Below are positions 4,931 through 6,144 of a stretch of 6,144 nucleotides of DNA, one piece after another; within the stretch, counting starts at the first letter, position 1, and the number at the start of each line of letters is the position of its first letter. The notes beneath the pieces were generated by a model. It did not search any database. It was not told the origin of the DNA and was given only the letters and a program-made list of their open reading frames with translations. A program made the translations under genes and the position numbers. The DNA is from Sulfurospirillaceae bacterium (GTDB taxonomy: Bacteria > Campylobacterota > Campylobacteria > Campylobacterales > Sulfurospirillaceae): assembly GCA_028705785.1 (NCBI GenBank), contig JAQWCT010000162.1, positions 1 through 6,144 of the forward strand, written 5' to 3'.

Positions 4931-5007
4931 ATTAAAGTAACTATTTATAATCGAGTCAAAAATTACCTTTTGAATTAAAGTAAAAAATAACTTTTATTTA
5001 GTACAAT
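4931..5007 (+). promoter_or_regulatory. Promoter region of the Rrf2-family gene with repeated AAAGTAA-like half-sites
   Basis: Two plus-strand -10 candidates are seen: TATAAT (4946-4951) and TACAAT (5002-5007), the latter giving a leader of about 25 nt. Around them are an exact 10-bp direct repeat ATTAAAGTAA (4931-4940 and 4974-4983, 43 bp apart) and the inverted versions TTACCTTT (4963-4970) and TAACTTT (4988-4994). The last two frame AAAGT-N8-ACTTT (4978-4982 / 4991-4995 approximately), which sits just upstream of TACAAT. This is the layout expected for an autoregulated Rrf2 promoter. That Rrf2 binds here is inference. Confidence 0.5.
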
Positions 5008-5038
5008 ATTTCTCTTATTTAAATTTTGAGGATAAACA

Positions 5039-5443
5039 ATGTTATTAACTAAAGCAAGCGAATATGCGCTGCTCTCACTGATTATGATCTCTCAAAAAAA
5101 CACACCGCAGGATGTGGATACACTCTCTAGTCAACTGGGTATTTCAAAAAGTTTCCTAGCAAAAATTCTTCAAGCTCTTGCAAAAGAGCATATTTTGGAC
5201 TCCTTTAAAGGAGCACATGGTGGTTTTATGCTCTCTTTAAAACCTGAAGACATTACTATGAAGATGATTGTAGAGTGTGCTGAAAAAAAACAAACTATGG
5301 TTTTCGAATGCTCCCCTGCTGCTTCTCGTTGTCCTGGAGGAAAGGGTGATTTTTGTCGTGTCTGGCCAATCCTTAATAAACTTCAATCAAAAATTGATGG
5401 TTTTTTAGATAATATGACACTTAAAGATATCATCGAAGCTTAA
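5039..5443 (+). CDS. Rrf2-family transcriptional regulator with three-cysteine cluster
   Basis: This 134-aa protein has the Rrf2 fold: an N-terminal winged helix starting MLLTKASEYALLSL (1-14), the helix-turn-helix DVDTLSSQLGISKSFLAKILQALAK (25-49), the wing with the family hallmark KGAHGGFMLS (57-66), a linking helix, and a C-terminal dimerisation helix (105-134). Rrf2 proteins such as IscR and NsrR sense Fe-S status, NO or redox state through a [Fe-S] cluster. Here C91, C98 and C106 lie in the position of the IscR cluster cysteines, spaced C-x6-C-x7-C rather than C-x5-C-x5-C; C80 is an additional one. This supports, but does not prove, cluster binding. The ATG at 5039-5041 has a GAGGA site (5028-5032) at 6-nt spacing. 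It precedes flhA by 9 nt, so the two are probably co-transcribed. As I recall it, a Campylobacter relative sits in the same place between rpsO and flhA. No gene symbol can be assigned from sequence. Confidence 0.92.
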   Translation: MLLTKASEYALLSLIMISQKNTPQDVDTLSSQLGISKSFLAKILQALAKEHILDSFKGAHGGFMLSLKPEDITMKMIVECAEKKQTMVFECSPAASRCPGGKGDFCRVWPILNKLQSKIDGFLDNMTLKDIIEA

Positions 5444-5446
5444 AGG
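5442..5446 (+). promoter_or_regulatory. Ribosome binding site that decides the TTG start of flhA
   Basis: AAAGG overlaps the TAA stop of the Rrf2-family gene and lies 6 nt before TTG 5453-5455. That stop codon is in the flhA frame, so flhA cannot begin further upstream. The first in-frame ATG (5567-5569) would remove the conserved N-terminus and much of the first membrane segment. Confidence 0.75.
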
Positions 5447-5452
5447 CATTTT

Positions 5453-6144
5453 TTGGCAAAAAATCAAAACGGACTCTTAGTCAAAATTGCTCCATTCTTA
5501 GAACCTATCGTCAAGTCTAAAGACTTAACCATAGTTATTTTTATCATTGCTATTCTAGCGATTATCATGGTGCCTCTCCCTAGTGCCATACTCGATTTTT
5601 TCCTTGTTATCTCTTTATCTATTTCTGTTTTGGTTATTCTTATTGCTATTTATATCCCTAAACCAACCGATTTAACCACCTTTCCAACACTGATCTTAAT
5701 TATCACGCTTTATAGACTAGCGCTCAACATTTCGACGACAAGAATGATTTTATCTAATGGTCACCTAGGAACCGATGCAGTCAGTGACATCATCTCTAGT
5801 TTTGGACAATTCGTCGTTGGTGGAAACTATGTTATCGGTGTTATCGTCTTTACGATTTTAGTACTTATTAACTTTATGGTTATCACTAAAGGTTCTGGTA
5901 GAGTTGCGGAAGTTGCAGCACGATTTACCCTTGATGCGATGCCCGGAAAGCAAATGGCCATCGATGCAGACCTCAATGCTGGGCTTATTGATGAAAAAAC
6001 GGCTAGAAAAAGAAGAGAAGAAATCATCCAAGAAGCAAGCTTTTATGGCGCAATGGACGGTTCGAGTAAGTTTGTTAAAGGAGATGCCGTTGCGGGTATC
6101 ATCATCACGATTATCAACATTGTGGGTGGCTTTTTAATTGGTGC
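5453..6144 (+). CDS. flhA: Flagellar biosynthesis protein FlhA, N-terminal part (3' end outside window)
   Basis: FlhA is the nine-subunit inner-membrane export gate of the flagellar type III secretion system; its membrane part couples proton flow to export. The window holds 230 residues plus two bases of a protein normally near 690-730 aa. The start is TTG, giving MAKNQNG, which matches the usual Campylobacterota start MAKN. Membrane segments are seen at about 25-43, 46-68, 77-93 and 126-145. The FHIPEP family signature YRLALNISTTRMIL is at 87-100, and the conserved cytoplasmic loop GSGRVAEVAARFTLDAMPGK at 147-166. R150, R157 and D161 correspond to the Salmonella residues R147, R154 and D158, and D211 in FVKGDA to D208, all needed for export there. 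A further membrane segment begins near 213. The gene follows the Rrf2-family gene by 9 nt in the same frame. The C-terminal cytoplasmic ring domain is outside the window. Confidence 0.97.
   Translation, partial: MAKNQNGLLVKIAPFLEPIVKSKDLTIVIFIIAILAIIMVPLPSAILDFFLVISLSISVLVILIAIYIPKPTDLTTFPTLILIITLYRLALNISTTRMILSNGHLGTDAVSDIISSFGQFVVGGNYVIGVIVFTILVLINFMVITKGSGRVAEVAARFTLDAMPGKQMAIDADLNAGLIDEKTARKRREEIIQEASFYGAMDGSSKFVKGDAVAGIIITIINIVGGFLIG

Noticed and set aside
5827..6027. 66-aa minus-strand reading frame within flhA, and the plus-strand frame at 5904-6137
   Set aside because: Both overlap the conserved FlhA loop coding sequence in other frames and have no ribosome site.
1..6144. CRISPR array, insertion sequence, tRNA, rRNA, prophage or attachment site
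   Set aside because: No regularly spaced repeats, transposase motifs, cloverleaf sequences or integrase signals were seen. The gene order is typical core chromosome.

Overview
The window looks like a core chromosomal segment of an AT-rich Campylobacterota (epsilonproteobacterial) genome. Three things point there: the hrcA-grpE-dnaK heat-shock operon with a short HrcA (267 aa), the order rpsO / Rrf2-family regulator / flhA as I recall it from Campylobacter and relatives, and the FlhA N-terminus (MAKN...). A Sulfurospirillum-like genus is plausible, but this is inference from protein flavour and not a proven placement. There is no mobile element, CRISPR array, tRNA or rRNA.

Layout. Positions 1-447 (+) hold the C-terminal half of a PPK2-family polyphosphate kinase, cut by the window edge. 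It converges on dnaK, and a perfect 14-bp hairpin (455-489) lies between the two stop codons. The heat-shock operon runs leftward as hrcA (2969-3772), grpE (2411-2965, GTG start) and dnaK (498-2384). A consensus-matching sigma70 promoter (3805-3834) drives it, with a half-degenerate CIRCE operator (3774-3800) directly before the hrcA start codon. HrcA represses the operon through CIRCE; GrpE is the nucleotide exchange factor for DnaK.

Upstream, also leftward, is a small two-gene unit: an 82-aa XRE-type helix-turn-helix protein (4068-4316) and a 54-aa protein of unknown function (3907-4071) that overlaps it by ATGA. A 12-bp-arm imperfect inverted repeat overlaps the unit's likely -10 box. This is the least explained gene content in the window. 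Next is rpsO (ribosomal protein S15, leftward, 4587-4859) with its own terminator.

Divergent from rpsO, an Rrf2-family regulator with an IscR-like three-cysteine cluster (5039-5443) is followed 9 nt later by flhA (TTG start at 5453, open at the window end). FlhA is the export-gate protein of the flagellar type III secretion system. The 179-bp rpsO/Rrf2 intergenic region carries repeated AAAGTAA-like half-sites positioned to control one or both promoters.

Most of this is housekeeping DNA. I saw no new large system. The items worth a second look are the XRE/54-aa pair with its palindrome, the recurring TTACATGTAA palindrome that is built into two terminators, and the half-site array before the Rrf2 gene.
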